This document shows positions 24,458-51,023 of a DNA stretch of 64,000 nucleotides, piece after piece (position 1 is the first letter of the stretch; each line of letters starts with the position of its first letter). Source of the DNA: Agelas oroides (lineage: Eukaryota > Porifera > Demospongiae > Agelasida > Agelasidae). The stretch lies in contig OX422198.1 in the NCBI GenBank assembly GCA_949130485.1, forward strand, positions 4,837,262 through 4,901,261, given 5' to 3'. The notes beneath the pieces are model-generated. The model ran no database searches and was not told where the DNA came from. It saw nothing but the letters and a program-made list of their open reading frames with translations. Both the position numbers and the translations under genes were made by a program.

Positions 24458-27457
24458 CTAATCGTCTCTAGTATAAGGAGGCTGAAGTTCTCCTCTTGCA
24501 GCCTTGATCTCGTCTGGGTTCACTAATGTAGGGTCCTTGGCACAGTAGCGCGTCCCTTGGAAGGTCATCAGGTGGATCTGTAGGTGTGCATGGGAAACAC
24601 ACATAATTAAGAGTGGAAGGTAAGAGAAAATGAATGCAACAGTCATGGATATACCTGTCACTGTCTGGAATTCTCAACCATGATGAATGTGATGGGATAA
24701 AATAGTGTATAATTTGCATTAGAAAAAGCTGTGCATTGAAGGAGATAGCATGGTTTCCAGGCTCTCCTGCATACAAACATTGTAGACTTGTGGAAAGCCT
24801 GGTACATGTCAGTGACATCAAAGGTAAAAAGGTTCATTGTACTTAGTTTTACGTGAGCACACTGGGACTCAGAGCCACAGAAAGAGTGAAGGTAGCAGGC
24901 AACTTACTGCAGATCTAGCTAGCAAGGGGTAACTGTTATATACACTAAGCATTGAATGTGTAGTGGTTGAACAACAGTGAAATGTTGCCTTACCATTACT
25001 GATAACTGACTACACCATGCTCCGGTGAGAAAGATACAACGCTCTCTCCAACTTTGATGTTTCTGCACAAGAGAGCCTGAACACTAGGCACAAAGAGAAG
25101 TAAAACTACTTCTGCTCTAAGTTCTAGGAACTTGTTAAAAGGCAGGAAGAAAGGTAACTCTAGAAATGAGTAGTGGTTGGTGTTGCTAGGATATGGTGGG
25201 TTACCAATTAAGGCTTCAAAATTTGCATAGGTTCACCACACACATTATTATCAGCTTGTGTATGGTTCCATTGATTTGTGTAGCTTTGAAAACCAACAAT
25301 TATTATCACCACAACTACGTGTGAACTCAAGTGTGTCGCTGTCCCAGCTGCACAAGGTGTGCCCGAATCTCGATACCTATATCCAAGCATCTGACTGGAT
25401 CCTCACCATTGCAGATGGAAATCACTTGTTGCCCTGAGGGTGCTCATAGCTCAAGCAAGAAAAGGTAAGGCAAAGTGTGATGGTGCCATCTAAAAATCAC
25501 TTAGGCTGCATCGAGCCACCGAATGTGCCTTTGAAATCACTGTACACACCAGAAAAGTATTGTAGTGACTGCTTTGCAAACACAGAACTGTCAACTGGGG
25601 GTAAGTGCTTCCACAGGGCAATACAATACAGTGAAAGTAGCATTATGTGTATGGTAGTAACTAGAGCAAGCCTCGCAACGTTAGAGGGCAGTAGATATTC
25701 TCTTGCTAGCTTCATGGTTTGAGTTAGCCCTGCATAGTGATTTACCCCTGCTTTCTCTAAGCTACATCAAAAGATACTTACCTAATGCAAGACATACAAG
25801 CCAGGCTGCTCACAGATGGGGGGAGTCTAGCAGAACTTTGCTTTAAACCTAGTGCAAACTAGGATGCTGCAGCCTAGCTGCCATGGCTTTAGCATGTAAC
25901 TTAGCCCATGTTATCCTCGACTCTTGCAGCCTATGGCATGAGGCTGGCCTACCTTGCCTGTGGTGTGTATTGACCACAAAGCTTACATAATCAGTATACA
26001 ATATACACAAGTTATGAAATCACCCCACAGTGTGAACCATGAATGTCCTCTGATTACTGATGAGGTTTGCAGTCTGGTAAACTGTTCAGTTGTATTTACA
26101 CATTGTCACGGAATGGGTACCAGGCCCTTGTGTGCGTGTCTGGTACCGAGACTATAAGGAGGAGGATGGTGATACCTGTAACATGAGGTTGACTTCACTG
26201 CTTCGTGAGAGATAGGGAAAGTTGCCTCCTGACTTGAGGTGGGCCCTCTTGGCATCTGGGTAGCACTTGTACATCTCCTCTTTGCACCGCTGAGAAAGTG
26301 CTGACTCATCAAACACCTGGTTGGAGGGGAAAAGCAGAAACATTTCCATTTAACCAAAAGAAAATCATGTGAACATCAGGGTGGAAAGGCCCCAAACTTT
26401 ACATATAATTGCACAATATAGGCATCAAACTGGCGTTATACCATACCGTCCTGAGCAGGTACTCATGGGCGCTCTGAGTTAGCACTGGCAAAAACAAATA
26501 TGGAGTGCCGAGTCAGTGCAACTGGTGATGACATGAGGCAAGAGCGCATAAGAACGGGCGGCTTGAGTAGGAGCGTGTAACTGGAATAGAAGCCCGTAGT
26601 CCGGTCAAAATCCGTACTAAAATAGAAAATAAAACACCCGGTCATGTGCTTAGCAACAATGGCTTATGTCTACGCAGCATGCGCAGTACGTGTTACTATT
26701 TTAGTACTGGCAGTAAATTCTGACCAGTTTCAAATTTGTATGGAGTTACATGCTCTTACTCTAGCTGCCCGTTCTTAGATACTCTTATGCACTCTTGCAT
26801 GAGGCTAACAGGTACATGCCCTCTCCATACTGTGACATGACACCCCCTTACATCCATGATAGTGACATAGACATCCTTCAGTTTCTGTGGTTCAATGTAG
26901 TTGTCCATACAGTTCAGTGTTAGTCTAGAGGCTAGCTGTCCTCTCTCCAGTAAGTCCAGCTAGGAGGGAGGGGGGGAGAACAGAAGAAGAGAAGGGAGGA
27001 AAGTGGAAGAGAAGGGAGAGAAGACGAAGGTGAGGGAGAAAAAGGAAAAAAGAAGGGGAGGGAGGGGAGGGGGGAAGGACGGAAGAAGGGGAGAGGGAGA
27101 GGGAAGGGAGGGAGGGAGGGAGAGGGGAGGGAGGGAACATCAATGAGAGTCATTTACACGTGCTGTGATAAAAACTGTGTAGACTCATCGCTACGTACAT
27201 CTCTTATACATGTGATGCTCTGTGGACCTTCTGTTAGTTGGAAACTAATTACATCATCATCTGTATGTCAACTTGAAACTGTGCATGTGTACATTCAGCT
27301 TCCAACTGTGAAGGTCTACTGCTGTTAAGACTCAAGTGTTTGCAGCGTACCCTCTCCACCATGAAGTCAATAGAGTTGGCAACCTCTACCTCCAGGTTGT
27401 CACTGGGCAGGTTCATTAAGATCTGCCTCTTTAGCAAGAACGCAGGCATTGCCCAAA

Positions 27458-27495
<38 letters not shown>

Positions 27496-28886
27496 ACGCG
27501 TGTGTGTGCGTGCGTGTGTGTGCATGAAAAAGGTCAGTTTATTTTCAAAGCAAAGGTACATCATTACATAACAAAACCATATCAATTATAAATCAGTTAC
27601 ACAGATTATAATAACAATATTAATTTTATCACCAATAAGCAACAGTCATATGTGTCTGCTTTACTCATTAGTTAGAGCAGTATAGAAGTACTATTACCTC
27701 AATACAGCTACAGAAGTGCTTACTGCTACAGTGACCCATGTGTGGCTAGCACTTGACCTGCACACTAACTATATAGCACTTACGCTACACAGTAACTATA
27801 CAGCACTCATGACCAGAGGAGCTAAATCACATGTGTGATCAGAAATCAATCGTGACAGTCCCGTGTAGAAACCAAAGATTATTCCGTCGCACATCACGTT
27901 TGAAGTGCCATATTGCTGAACTTCTTTTAAGGGCGGGCGCACACACACTTCATAGACACAAGAATATCTGATGCAGCCACGAAGCAGGTATGAGCCCCAC
28001 TCTTAACAGAAGTTCAGCGATACAGTGCTTCAAACATGGTGATGCATTCAAAATACACGATGGAAATCTTCGATTTCTACACGGAACTTATTATTCTGTT
28101 GCATATTTTGATTACATTGCCATGTTTGAAGCACTGTATTGTTGAAATTCCGTTAAGGGCGGGCTCATACCTGTCTCATTAATATCTGATGCATGTACTA
28201 AGTGTTCTGACAGAAGAGATATTGTACTTCGAATGCGGTGATGTGCTCAAAACACACAATGAAATAATACGCATTCAAGGAAATTACACATGTATAAATG
28301 CTTAGCCACAATGTGAATTCACAGAATTACAACACTTCATTGGCTCTCTGTAACAAGCTGTCTTGTCATGATGCCTGGTATAGTGGGTACATGTAAGGTA
28401 GCCTCGAATCCAGGCTTTCCATTCGAGATTTTTCTCCAAAGCTGCGAGACAAAATCTGGAACGGAAAGCCTGGGTTCAAGGCTACATGTATGGTACAACT
28501 GCCACAATCGTCTTGACTACTTTTTGACAACGCAACATTAGTGAGTCTGTACCCTTCTTGTAGAGCTACACATGCACATGTAGTGCAAGTGCGTGCTCAA
28601 AAGGAATTGTAAAGAGCAGGTACTTACGTACATAGCTCTGTAACCTTCATAAGGAGCTACATATAGCATTTCTAAGTGTGGCTACTTACACATGCACTCA
28701 CAACTTTATTCATGACTAAGTGACTCAAGAGTCTCACAGTAGGCCATTAAACTGAACTTTCTATAGCCTTGAACCTGGGCTTTCCAAAGCTGCAAGACAA
28801 AATCAAATCCATAAAAATGGCTAAACTTCATACTTTCTTCTCAAGAGATAGGGGCTAACACACATACACTAACACACACACACGCA

Positions 28887-28981
<95 letters not shown>

Positions 28982-31900
28982 AACATACACTTACGCTTTT
29001 GCTGATTTTGTCTGTCTGAAAGCAGTTGTGTCGACGAAGCCGTTGCAGAGGAAGAGAGAGTGAACACGGGAATTTCTGTAGGTCTTTTCTGCTAGCTTCT
29101 GACCCAGAAACGCACCTAGCGATGCACCAAAAATGTGAACCTGTCGGGGAAAAAGTGCCTAGTGTAACCAACACTGAGATGATATCATATTAGTGATCTA
29201 TATACTATAGGAATGCTCAGATCTATTATCTTTGAGAAAATGAAGACTGCAGTGTCAGTATTAGCCTCTTTTCATGCACGAGAGTATCTGATGTGTCTAC
29301 ATGTATGAGGTTCATGCTTAATGAAGGTCAGCAATAACAACAGAAATTCATAAATCAAGGTTCGATTTCTACCCAAGACTACCACATATAGAAAATAAAA
29401 GGCAATAACTTTACATGTTTTATATTTGGTTGTAGAATATGACAATCTTCCAGTGCCATAGACAATGCTAGCACAGTACAGTCAATATCCAGTCCTATAG
29501 TAGCCAGATTCCCAGGCCTCCTTCATTTGTACCTTCTGGAAGGTGGAGGCCTGGGAACGAGGCTTGTCCGACAGTATACATGCATCATGCAGTGATCAAT
29601 CCACCTTGTCTAACTCCAAGTGGTCAATGAGCCTCAAGAACCCATCACAGAACTCCTCCACAGACCAAAAGACTGGGTACTCAATCTACATGATGAATGA
29701 TAGGGAACATTCTAGTAAACATTGGAGGACACTCTCAGTACAACACTACACTGGTAGCTCAATTTCAGCATACATAATAGTAGCTGTATGGCTATGGTAC
29801 ACTGCTGTATTGCAATAAAGACTTGTATGTTCAGTTGTTCTGTTCTCCACAAGGAGTCAATGAAATATAGCATTTCAGTATTCAGAGTCACAAAATCAAC
29901 CGTCTTGTAGCTTGTAGGCACTCAGTAGCTACTCCATCTCCATGCTAAAATGTATCTCGACAGTATGTACGGCATGAGATTGTGATAGTGGACACATCCA
30001 TACAGCTCCTAGCTGACACCAAGATTAAAAATGGCCAAGACTAGTGTAGAAATTCAGAGCACCCTGTAAGGAAGGTTCCACTGTAAGTACTACCACATAA
30101 AGCTATATGTAATGTACTACACCACACATTGTTAGCTAAAGGTATAGCTAGACTGCTAGGCTTACCAGTACAGACACCAGGGCTTCTGAGAAACACAGCT
30201 CCATCTAGACAGGCTGGCTACTACACAACTGCTGAGGCTTGCTACTCAAGGTCCAGCTACACGTGTGTACTACAGTACTCCAGTGATGCAACTCTCAACA
30301 GCAAGGCTGGAGTGTAGTCTATCGATTTAAGGTAATGAGAGATGGTCTAGCTTGATAGACCAAGCTGGTGTGATAATGCCATACAACTCAGCTTCACAAT
30401 ACATCAAACAGCACTGCTATATTGTAGTACATAAGTTATACACAAAAGAAATGTTGACCACTCACAGAGATCACTCTGTACCCAGCTGTGGAAAGGTCAA
30501 TCAGCTGTCGAAAAAAGACATCTGCAGTCCCACACACTGGAGGGAGGCAAACCAACGGACTTCTAACATGTCGAGGACCTGCATCGTACACCACCCACGA
30601 CTGATTGGTCTTGTCCACTACAATCTGAAGAGAGAAAGAGCACAAACATGATGTCAGGGTTTGAAGGTTTTCCATGCAGATAGAACCTTTTAAACACTTA
30701 GTCTACATGTAGTCAGATGTCCTGTGGATCAGTGGACTATGTGTAAGGCCGGGGCTAACAATATTCTTGTTTCCACCCCATGAAGCACGATAAAACCAGC
30801 AGGTGAGTGATTATTAATGCTACAAAATATTCTTCATCCTCTACCCAACAGCATATACTGAATTAGCGATTGTAGCAAGTACCATCAATATTATATAAGT
30901 ATCACCATAGTACAAAGCTATACCGGAAAATATCACGAGTTTGTTGCCGTCTGTATGTAACAAACGAGTGATATTTTTTCCGGTATAGCTTGGTACTATG
31001 ATTTTATCATACGAACCTCATTGCACGTTCAGATGCAGCACACGTGACTTGTAAGTACTTGATACAGATTCTCGCGTGACTTGTAGTACCTGATACGGAT
31101 TCTCACATGACTTGCAGTACTGATACAGATTCTCGCGTGACTTGTAGTAAAAAATACGGCTTTTATAAACTGCATGCAGCTGCAAGGCTTCCCCATTGAC
31201 TCCCATACATTAGCATGAGTTAGACATATGATAATTCTCAATAGTTTTTTACCCACTAATAGTCAACTACGATTGCTCAGCTGTGGCATGTTTTAGACAC
31301 TTCATTTCTGCCAATCACTGTTCCATCCATGCTTGTAGCTTTTGCCAACTTGATATCTGCAAGGCCTAGCCATCATAGTCTCACAAATCTCTAATCCTCA
31401 CCAAGAGAGCTTGTAGCTTCGTGTTCAGACCCAACCCTCTCTCATGAGACAGCTGGGTTTGGGTGTGAAACCAACACATCAGTCTGGTGGAGGGGGTGGG
31501 GCTCAAAAGCATAGAGCATTGATCAACCAGATTTTGAGCACTAGCCTCATTTCCAGGTCTCTCACATTTTTATTCTGCGTTTACATTAATACATGGAAGT
31601 GAAAGAGCAACAGAAAAAAAAGGATGTCCTGGGATCATTCGGCATATGAGTGGACCAAGGTGGACATAGGTAGGGAGGGGCACATATTCAAATTGTACGC
31701 ACTAAAAGTGGGTTTCTTGCTAGTCTATGAACCATGCAAACGTCTAAGTCCTGACCAGTAGTGGAGTGTTCGAACAAATGATCCAGTCATTATTTGCAGT
31801 TGGGCCCCTACCTGCTACGTCCACCTCGTGTCTAACTGACATTATTCATGTGGTGGGTGATCCCAGGCCTTCCCAATTTTTCACTGCTCTTCCAGTTCTA

Positions 31901-32583
31901 TTGTGAAGAGTAAAAAATGGAGGAAGCCTGTAATTAGGCAAGGTTGAATAACATGGAATGACTGATTAGTCACATTCAGTTTGGGAATGATGTCACAAGA
32001 TAATGGGTCCAGCTAGTTTGCACCAGACTCTCCCCTCCCTCTCCACTAGAACAGTCTGTAGGATTGGCTGATACACATATACTGTGATGGGGTTGGCTGG
32101 CAACCACCTTTCAAGGCTCAAGAATCAATCTGGAGGTCAGACAACCCACAGTGGGTCTCCAGTCTTGTTCCCAGGCCTCCCATACACAGAAGCAGAAGAG
32201 CAGTGACACTCTTTTGCTTCTCTGTATCTTATTGAATGCAAACTAAAACAAGGCTAGTGAATCTCCTCTCATTAATGTGGATTAAATTATGTGGACACTT
32301 GCATCATCCAGTAGGCCGGACAAGGCAAACAAAGTTACAGCCTTTTTGTGCCCCTGATTAAGGTGTCCTCATTTCAGAGGTTGATCAGTGTCTTCCATCA
32401 TGATCCTATGAGGGATTGCTCTGTACTAAATGGGTGGTAGCTCCCCTCAACTGTCCACAGCACCATGAAAGTGACTCCCATGCAGTGCTGGTGGGTGGTA
32501 GAAGTTACCTTTCTCTGTGGTATGGAACTCCTGAATCTCTTGTACTCCTCAGTAGCTGTGATAGGGTCCACATCGCCCATCAT
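24458..32583 (-). CDS. SPG21: Maspardin, alpha/beta-hydrolase fold protein
   Basis: Exons: 32583-32509, 30624-30466, 29685-29605, 29140-28995, 27459-27351, 26959-26852, 26316-26176, 24577-24458. Phases join exactly and give 312 residues, close to the human 308. Recognised segments in order: [62 protein letters not shown], the nucleophile elbow [46 protein letters not shown]. In mammals maspardin is a cytosolic/endosomal CD4-interacting protein, loss of which causes Mast syndrome (SPG21); an enzymatic substrate is not established. The elbow, including the A before S, is conserved. Two in-frame ATGs open the gene (32583 and 32580). Head-to-head with NDUFS4. Confidence 0.95.
26539..26797. mobile_element. 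~259-bp MITE, CAAGAGCGCATAAGAACGG family (copy 1)
   Basis: Ends CAAGAGCGCATAAGAACGGG and TATGCACTCTTG are inverted. It is flanked by CATGAGG on both sides (7-8 bp target duplication). The internal block GGTCAAAATCCGTACTAAAA is inverted relative to the other copies. Lies in an SPG21 intron. Confidence 0.85.
26963..27135. repeat. GA-rich tract (CT-rich on the transcribed strand) at a 3' splice site
   Basis: About 170 bases of nearly pure purine on the plus strand, read as polypyrimidine in the SPG21 pre-mRNA and ending directly at the acceptor of exon 26959-26852. Confidence 0.8.
27462..27525. repeat. (GT)n microsatellite
   Basis: GT-rich run with a few C interruptions, immediately upstream (minus sense) of SPG21 exon 27459-27351, so the pre-mRNA has a CA tract at the acceptor. 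Confidence 0.85.
27870..28270. repeat. Self-similar block with direct and inverted copies
   Basis: TTAAGGGCGGGC recurs at about 27928 and 28154 in the same orientation, each preceded by a related CATGTTTGAAGCACTGTATT-like segment. An inverted copy (AGTGCTTCAAACATGG) lies between them at about 28026. A further decayed copy may lie at 29285-29380. Probably a rearranged repeat in an SPG21 intron. Confidence 0.5.
28399..28484. mobile_element. Short foldback, TAGCCTCG...GGCTA family
   Basis: TAGCCTCGAATCCAGGCTTTCC and its inverse GGAAAGCCTGGGTTCAAGGCTA flank an inner GAGATTTT/AAAATCT stem. SPG21 intron. A half copy lies at about 28762. Confidence 0.7.
28857..28980. repeat. (AC)n microsatellite
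   Basis: An AC run of more than 100 bases, starting 15 bases beyond the donor of SPG21 exon 29140-28995. Confidence 0.95.
29501..29564. mobile_element. Short foldback, TAGCC...GGCT family
   Basis: AGATTCCCAGGCCTCC and GGAGGCCTGGGAACGAGGCT are inverted; intronic, 41 bp from an SPG21 exon. Confidence 0.65.
30906..31000. mobile_element. 95-bp palindromic element
   Basis: CATAGTACAAAGCTATACCG and CGGTATAGCTTGGTACTATG are the outer ends of two ~40-bp inverted arms with an inner GAGTTTGTT/AACAAACGA match and about a 12-base loop. SPG21 first intron. Confidence 0.75.
31044..31152. repeat. ~37-bp tandem repeat, three to four copies
   Basis: Unit GTGACTTGTAGTACCTGATA then CAGATTCTCGC, with small deletions between copies. 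SPG21 first intron. Confidence 0.7.
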
Positions 32584-32744
32584 GGATATGGTGTGCAGAA
32601 CTCAAACTAGCTAGCACAACAACAATGCACAAAGCACACGTGACAATCCAAAATTAGGCAACATAAGCAAACATTTTTGCCAAATTTAATCGGTCATTTG
32701 GTACAAAAATTTCTGCGGGTGAGCCGTGGTCATTGCTCTTAAAA
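32584..32744. promoter_or_regulatory. Bidirectional promoter between SPG21 and NDUFS4
   Basis: Only 161 bp separate the two start codons, so both transcripts must begin here. CACGTGAC (about 32637-32644), an E-box of the USF/MITF-TFE type, is the one clear motif. There is no TATA box in a convincing position for either direction. Confidence 0.7.
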
Positions 32745-35647
32745 ATGGCGTATCTTTTGAGGCTGGGTTTGCGTGCCTCCTCAGGCTCCTGCTGGCGCGG
32801 TGCTGCGTGTCTAAGGCCGTGCTCCAGTACAGCACAACAGACAGAGGGTATTGTGAGGAAGGAGGGGGAAGAGACGGGGATAGAACGCGTTACACCGGAT
32901 GAACTGGTAGGTAGAATCTTTGGTGAATTTATTATGGTCCACTGGCGGACAAATAGCTATTGCAATACCTCAATTTATACCACAAGCTGAACTAAACGTC
33001 CAGAGCAAGCTTTCTTCCACCATTTAATTAACACCCCCTGCCTTTAAATTTGGGGATCCCCATAATTTCCCCCACCCACTTTGGGGAATCTTCAGACCAT
33101 ACCAATCTTTACTGTAAATCCTACATAGCACATTGGTCCATACCTAGCTCCATGTTATATAGCTGTATGTTGCAACATCAGGAGAAGAGTTTTTTTCATA
33201 GGAAAACCACTGTCTTTCCTCTCAACTCTCAAGATGACATCCTCCAAAAAACATTTTACATTGTGATGACATCAAACATGTCTGTTAGCTAGGGTTTGCA
33301 GTAGTGATCCAAGTCTCTGTCTGCAGGTCTCTGTGAGCGAGTTTAGTGGTGTCCCAGAGGAGCAGTTGAAGAGAGTAGCCAGGATATTTGTCCCAGCACG
33401 CAATGCTATGCAGTCAGGCACTCATAACACACACGAGTGGAAGCTGGAGTTTGATAACCAGGAGAGATGGGAGAATCCCCTCATGGGATGGACGTCAAGG
33501 TAGGGCAGTAGACAGACAACCCATACCAGGTTACAGAGTCACAGAACAGTCTAGTCAGGTCCCCACCCCACTGCTTGCAGTGATGTCAGCCAGATGTGTG
33601 GTACAATCCCAGTGCAGTCTTTCGCAAACCTTGCCTGGCATTCATGGCATGTGTGCACGAAAAATTTAGGAGAATGCACAATTCCTGATGTCTAAGCCAA
33701 ATGTAATAAATTCCTGAGGCCTTTTCCTTGCTTTCCCTTTGCGGCCTGGAAAGAGGTTTGGGGATACGTCGATATGACTGGTAAATACTTGCTACATGTA
33801 TGTTATGGCAGAATAGTTACAGGAAAATGGTTATAATTAAGTTCATACAAGCAACTTGTGCATATGGTATGCCACACCAATGCAACATGTTTCTTCGTGT
33901 ATGTTGACAGTAATGTGTATTGGTGTTTCCATACACTGTCACGCAACCAGTTTTAGCAGAATACAAGTTATACTCTCTGTGTTTGTCCTCCAGTGCTGAC
34001 CCTCTCTCCAACATGTCTGTATCATTTGACTCCAAGGAGGAGGCCATCGCATTTGCTGTCAAGAGTGGTAAGTATGACTCACTTTATTATAGCTGTCAAT
34101 GGCATCTTGTCCATGGATCACTTGGCTGATGTACCCTAGCACGGCTAGCAGCAGGGCTGACAAGCCTTAGTGACCATTCAGGAAGTCCCACAGTGTGATT
34201 GACCTATAGAGAGGTTACCATGCATAGCGAAACCTGTATCACCACAATAACTAACAGCTAAAACTGGGGACTATAAGTTAACTGTGAATACACTACTGTT
34301 CTACTAACATGTATATTCACGTACAACTACATAGCATAACTGTGTTATGTGGTTAGAGCACTTTGGGTGTATGTGGTTCATACACTTGGTGAGTTTAATT
34401 GAAAAGTTGCATAGTCTAGACTTACCTACTTATAATCGACTATCATTCTGATATACAGGTATGAATGGTAGGTATGTAGCATGGCATTGTCCCAGACCAC
34501 TTCTCACCTGTTGAGTTCATGTGGAGGAGTAGCTTCGTACCTAGGCCGTTCATTAAAAACAGCCTGGCAACTTACCTGAGCTCAAACTGTTGACTTCCGC
34601 TGCACTGGAGTTGGCAGTACCAATCAGATTTCAGAACGCTTCAAGTGACAGTTGTAGAATTTCAATTGCGTCATAGATACATCACAATACAGTATAATAC
34701 CGTACCAGTCCCGTGGTACCGCTAGACAAAACGGATTCTTTATAAACAAGGATCTGTTTGAGAGTAGCAGTGTGGTACTAGTTACTTACTGTCAGTGGGG
34801 CATATCGACATCGGTGAGTGAAAGCGAGTCTACTGCAAGCGGTGCGTCTACAGATGACAAGTAAGACAGCAGCCATCCAATGTAAGCCTGTAACGAGTCT
34901 TGCTGGCAACAAAAACGCGCTTACACATTTCAAACAGTCACGTGGCTACGATCAAATATTACATGCATTATCCAATATTCATGGCTTGTATGGGTGCAGC
35001 TGTAATCTTTTTGACGTTATATCCATATACAGTTGAACCCGGGTAAGTTGCCAGGCCGTTTCTCCTACGAACGGCCTGGGTATGAGGCTAGTGGATGAGA
35101 GGCTGGAACAAGGCTGAAAGTAGTGTGGCTGTGTGTTTGGGAATGGTGTGGGTGGAGCCTTGTCAACACGTGTGTGTGCACTGAATCTTATTCCCAGAAA
35201 GGGAATGGGACTCTGCAAATTGTTTATTCGTCCCAAGAGCGGGCGGCTGGAGTGCAACTCCATAAAATTTGAATCCGGGTGGATTTTACCGCCAGTGCTA
35301 AAAATCGTAACACGTATGCATATGCTGCATAGTTATTGTTGCTACAGCACGTGACCGGGTGTTCTATTTTTAGTACGGCTCAATAATTTTGCCCGGACTA
35401 CAGGCTTCTATTGGAGTTACACACTTTTTACTCAAGCCGCCTGTTTTTATGTACTCTTGTTCCTCCTTATTTATTCCATTTTTCCTACAAACAGCCTGGG
35501 TATGTAATCCATAATGATGTTGAACTCTTTCTGCCTCTTCCAGGTTGGAACTATGAAGTGGAGGAGCCAAAGAGACCAAAAATGAGATCCAAGTCCTATG
35601 GCAGTAACTTCTCCTGGGACAAAAGGACCAGGATAGTGGCAAAGTAA
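32745..35647 (+). CDS. NDUFS4: NADH dehydrogenase (ubiquinone) Fe-S protein 4, complex I accessory subunit
   Basis: Exons 32745-32906, 33327-33499, 33994-34067, 35544-35647 join in phase to 170 residues (human 175). The N-terminus [14 protein letters not shown] is Arg/Leu/Ser-rich with no acid in the first 30 residues, as expected for a mitochondrial presequence. The core is unmistakable: [72 protein letters not shown]. The subunit sits at the junction of the N and Q modules of complex I in the matrix arm and supports assembly and stability. The C-terminus ends RIVAK, where the human protein has RVSTK, so the mammalian PKA-site serine is absent. Divergent partner is SPG21. Confidence 0.97.
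34530..35090. mobile_element. ~560-bp TIR element in NDUFS4 intron 3
   Basis: The left end TAGCTTCGTACCTAGGCCGT (with CAGCCTGGCAACTTACC further in) matches, inverted, the right end GGTAAGTTGCCAGGCCGTTT...TATGAGGCTA. The TAG..GGCTA ends resemble the short foldback family elsewhere in the window. No coding frame. Confidence 0.6.
35234..35459. mobile_element. MITE, CAAGAGCGCATAAGAACGG family (copy 2)
   Basis: CAAGAGCGGGCGGCTGG to TTTTTATGTACTCTTG. It shares TACCGCCAGTGCTAAAAAT and GGTGTTCTATTTTTAGTACG with the other copies. Flanks TTCGTCC/TTCCTCC differ at one base. NDUFS4 intron 3, 84 bp upstream of exon 4. Confidence 0.8.
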
Positions 35648-35733
35648 ACTCACCATCACATGTCTATATAAACTATGCAGTGTCTGTACACGTTCATGAC
35701 TGTATGATATGTTTCCAGAATGGCACTCAGTAT

Positions 35734-35816
35734 TACCTTGAACCCAGGCTTTCCGTTCTGGATTTTGTCTTGTAGCAAAGATGTGAGACAAAATCCGTAG
35801 CCTGAGTTTAAGGCTA
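35734..35816. mobile_element. Short foldback, TAGCCT...AGGCTA family
   Basis: CTTGAACCCAGGCTTTCC and CTGAGTTTAAGGCTA with inner GATTTTGTCT/AGACAAAATC arms; the same subtype as 28399-28484. Lies in the 3' flank of NDUFS4, in the tail-to-tail spacer 35648-36254. The rest of that spacer shows nothing recognisable. Confidence 0.65.
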
Positions 35817-36254
35817 AGTAGTGATTATTGTGATGGAGAGTTCAGTATGGACTCTTGATAGCACAATGTCATGCGTTGCTAACAAAACATTTTAGTGGTA
35901 AATTTTACAGAAGATTTGCATTGGAAAAGCACCACATGCAGTACATTGTGAAGCTGTGTAAAGCCCTTCATGGGAACAAAATGGTTTGGAACACTAGTCT
36001 AGTTGCATGGTCAGATTCTGAGTGGTATCTCAGAATCAAGTGATGGTGCTTCTTGATCAATCTCCATGTAAAGATTCATACGAGCACATTAACAAGACAC
36101 AAGAGGAAATAATCACTAAGGTCTGAAACAGTGTGCAAATGTTAAAAAAAATAATACTTGACTTCTGCCACCAAGTGTACAATTTACCTGATAATAACAA
36201 TATAGATTTACCAAAGCAAACACAACATGGTCATTTTTATGGTATATAAAAAGG

Positions 36255-50572
<14,318 letters not shown>

Positions 50573-51023
50573 TATCCACTCCGACGACTCAACTGTAGAA
50601 CTGTACACAGAGAGATCGGGGGGTGGGACGGACGAAATTAATCAGGACTAGGATATGTAGGAGCAAACTTGCTAGGGTCAAGTCTGCAGTCAGACTTCTT
50701 GGACTAGTCCGTACTCCATTATCTACAGTTTACGCCTTTACTCAGCCACATTCACGATCCGCCGCATTTTTGATGGAGGAAGTTAGTTGCTAATGATTTG
50801 GCGGGAAATCTGAAATCAGTAAGGCCAAAGGTTTCTCAGCTCCGACAGCCTGCGTTCCCAAGGGCGTGTATTGTTGACTGCTTGAGTGAACCGTACGGAA
50901 AGCACTACCTAGTAGATCTAGCTGGAAAGCAGTTGCATGCATAAGTCTGGAAGGGGTGCTGTGCCGGTGATCATGAGCTCATTGACTTTGTAAAGACTAA
51001 AGAAGTGAATACTTTAGGGAATT
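50573..51023. promoter_or_regulatory. Divergent promoter region of the PH scaffold gene and TICRR, with an E2F-type site
   Basis: TTTGGCGGGAAA at 50797-50808 is the textbook E2F/DP site, 216 bp upstream of the TICRR ATG. TICRR is a replication-initiation gene, so S-phase control by E2F is a natural reading (inference). The scaffold gene's proposed start (50572) points the other way, so the region may serve both. Confidence 0.65.

Noticed and set aside
30129-30317. 62-codon plus-strand frame in SPG21 intron 1/2
   Set aside because: No promoter, no family resemblance, opposite to a well-supported gene.
50740-50790. Alternative first exon for the PH scaffold (MRRIVNVA, GTAAAG donor)
   Set aside because: It ends in phase 2, whereas the PH exon needs phase 0; MSSK at 50572 fits.
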